Shown here piece after piece: positions 13,328 to 14,488 of a stretch of 14,488 nt of DNA. This DNA comes from CAYLGY01 sp964383325 (lineage in GTDB: Bacteria > Pseudomonadota > Alphaproteobacteria > Rhizobiales > Rhizobiaceae). Both the position numbers and the translations under genes were made by a program. The notes beneath the pieces are model-generated. The model was given only the letters and a program-made list of their open reading frames with translations, did no database searches and was not told where the DNA came from. The stretch's first letter is position 1. Every line of letters begins with the position of its first letter. The DNA lies in the NCBI GenBank assembly GCA_964383325.1, contig CAYLGY010000067.1, forward strand, positions 1-14,488, read 5' to 3'.

Positions 13328-14488
13328 TCAGGATCCCGCGGCGCGCAGCCTTTCCAGCGCCGCAGCCAGCTTTTCCATCTGCTGCTGCGACTGCGCCAGC
13401 TTCTGGCGCTCGCCTTCGATGATTTCCTGTCGTGCATTGGCGATGAACTTCTCATTGCCCAGCTTTTTCTCGATTCGCTCGATCTCGGCTGCCAGCTTGC
13501 CGCGCTCTCGCGCCAGGCGCTCCGATTCAGCGGCCAGGTCGATCAGCTCGCCGAGCGGCAGGCACAGCGTCGCCTCGCCGACCACGATCTGCGCTGCCCC
13601 GCGTGGCGCCTCGTCATCGGCGTGAATCTCGGTAACCCGAGCCAGTTGCGCAATCGCTGCCCGGTGCCTTGCCAGCCGCGCAAGCGTCTCTTCGCTCGCG
13701 CCGACGACTGCAAGAGGCGCCTTCGCCGCTGCCGGAACGTTCATCTCGGCGCGAACCGAACGTATGCCGGAAACGAGCTCGATCAGCCAGTTGATCTCGG
13801 CTGCTGCCTCCAGATCCTCGAATTCCGGCGCCGGCCACGGCGTATGACACAGCAGGGTCTCGCGCCCGGCCTCGCCGCCTCGGCGCTGCCAGAGCTCTTC
13901 GGTCATGAAGGGCATGAAGGGATGCAGCAATTTGCAGGTCTCGTCGAGCACGTAGGCCATGGTCGCACGAGCTTCGCCTGCAGCCGCCACATCGTTGCCA
14001 GCCAGAATCGGCTTCAGCAATTCGACATACCAGTCGCAAAGCTGGTTCCAGACGAAGCGATAGGCAGCGCCCGCCGCCTCGTTGAAGCGATAGGTCTCGA
14101 TTGCCGTCGTGATGGCACGCGCCGTCTGCGTCAGTTCCGTCAGGATCCAGCGATTGACATGCAGCTTCGCATCCTCCGGCCGGAAACCGGGCTGGACGGC
14201 GACGCCGTTCATCTCGGCGAAGCGCGCCGCATTCCACAGCTTGGTGCCGAAATTGCGATAGCCGGCGACGCGGTTCGGGTCGAGCTTCACGTCGCGACCC
14301 TGGGCGGCCATGATCGCCAGGGTGAAGCGCAGCGCATCGGCACCGTATTCATCGGCAAGCTCGAGCGGATCGATGACATTGCCCTTCGATTTCGACATCT
14401 TGGCGCCGTGCTTGTCGCGCACCAGGGCGTGGACATAGACCGTGTGGAACGGCTCTTCCTCCATGAAATGCAGGCCCATCATCATCAT
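13328..14488 (-). CDS. valS: valyl-tRNA synthetase, C-terminal part (5' end outside window)
   Basis: 386 residues of the 3' portion; the frame runs off the right edge, so the leading MMMMGLHF is internal, not the start. ValRS charges tRNA-Val. KMSKSKGN at residues 30-37 of the visible part is the class I KMSKS loop, within VRDKHGAKMSKSKGNVIDP. It is followed by the helical anticodon-binding domain (RNFGTKLWNAARF, DWYVELLKP, LLHPFMPFMTEELWQ) and the C-terminal coiled coil characteristic of ValRS (from about residue 315, ESERLARERGKLAAEIERI). The gene is convergent with bolA. Confidence 0.97.
   Translation of the reverse strand: MMMMGLHFMEEEPFHTVYVHALVRDKHGAKMSKSKGNVIDPLELADEYGADALRFTLAIMAAQGRDVKLDPNRVAGYRNFGTKLWNAARFAEMNGVAVQPGFRPEDAKLHVNRWILTELTQTARAITTAIETYRFNEAAGAAYRFVWNQLCDWYVELLKPILAGNDVAAAGEARATMAYVLDETCKLLHPFMPFMTEELWQRRGGEAGRETLLCHTPWPAPEFEDLEAAAEINWLIELVSGIRSVRAEMNVPAAAKAPLAVVGASEETLARLARHRAAIAQLARVTEIHADDEAPRGAAQIVVGEATLCLPLGELIDLAAESERLARERGKLAAEIERIEKKLGNEKFIANARQEIIEGERQKLAQSQQQMEKLAAALERLRAAGS

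Overview
The window looks like a chromosomal segment of an alphaproteobacterium, most likely of the order Hyphomicrobiales (Rhizobiales). Three things point there: an ATP-synthase zeta (inhibitor) subunit, a family found in alphaproteobacteria; a purC-purS-purQ-purL-bolA arrangement; and a GCATGATC...GATCATGC palindromic repeat of the kind scattered through Hyphomicrobiales genomes. The lineage is inference from the sequence alone.

Left part (1-5309): three leftward genes (705-1622, 2615-3565, 4203-5309) encode proteins I cannot assign to a known family. They look like distant paralogues, with a helical N-terminal region of about 140-170 residues and unrelated, acidic, low-complexity tails. 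One tail carries three PLPPLP motifs. The genes are AT-richer than the housekeeping genes and are separated by GC-rich spacers of 600-1000 bp without convincing genes. The strongest unexpected signal is a shared upstream element, read on the coding strand as CCTGTAC-N5-GGCACA, lying 57-72 nt before each start codon (for the first gene, before its upstream start candidate). It is an imperfect dyad (TGTRCC-N4-GGCACA) and suggests that all three genes belong to one regulon. The first gene is followed by a coding-like tail after an amber stop and then a frame change, with a terminator-like hairpin beyond, so it may be a shortened version of a longer gene.

Middle (5678-7218): leftward prfB (release factor 2) with a classic programmed +1 frameshift (AGGAGG, then CTT TGA C) and a good sigma-70-like promoter, preceded by the ATP-synthase zeta subunit gene on the same strand.

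Right part (7480-13093): a rightward purine-biosynthesis cluster, purC - (tandem palindromic repeats with a 100-N gap) - purS (TTG start) - purQ - small lipoprotein - arsC-like reductase - purL - bolA. PurS, PurQ and PurL form the multi-subunit FGAM synthetase and PurC makes SAICAR. The lipoprotein and arsC-like genes are joined to purQ and to each other by 4-nt ATGA overlaps, so they are probably co-translated.

Right edge (13328-14488): the 3' part of valS, convergent with bolA. The space between them holds another copy of the palindromic repeat, interrupted by a second 100-N gap, and a long perfect palindrome. Both assembly gaps fall inside the same repeat family, so the true repeat copy number is unknown.
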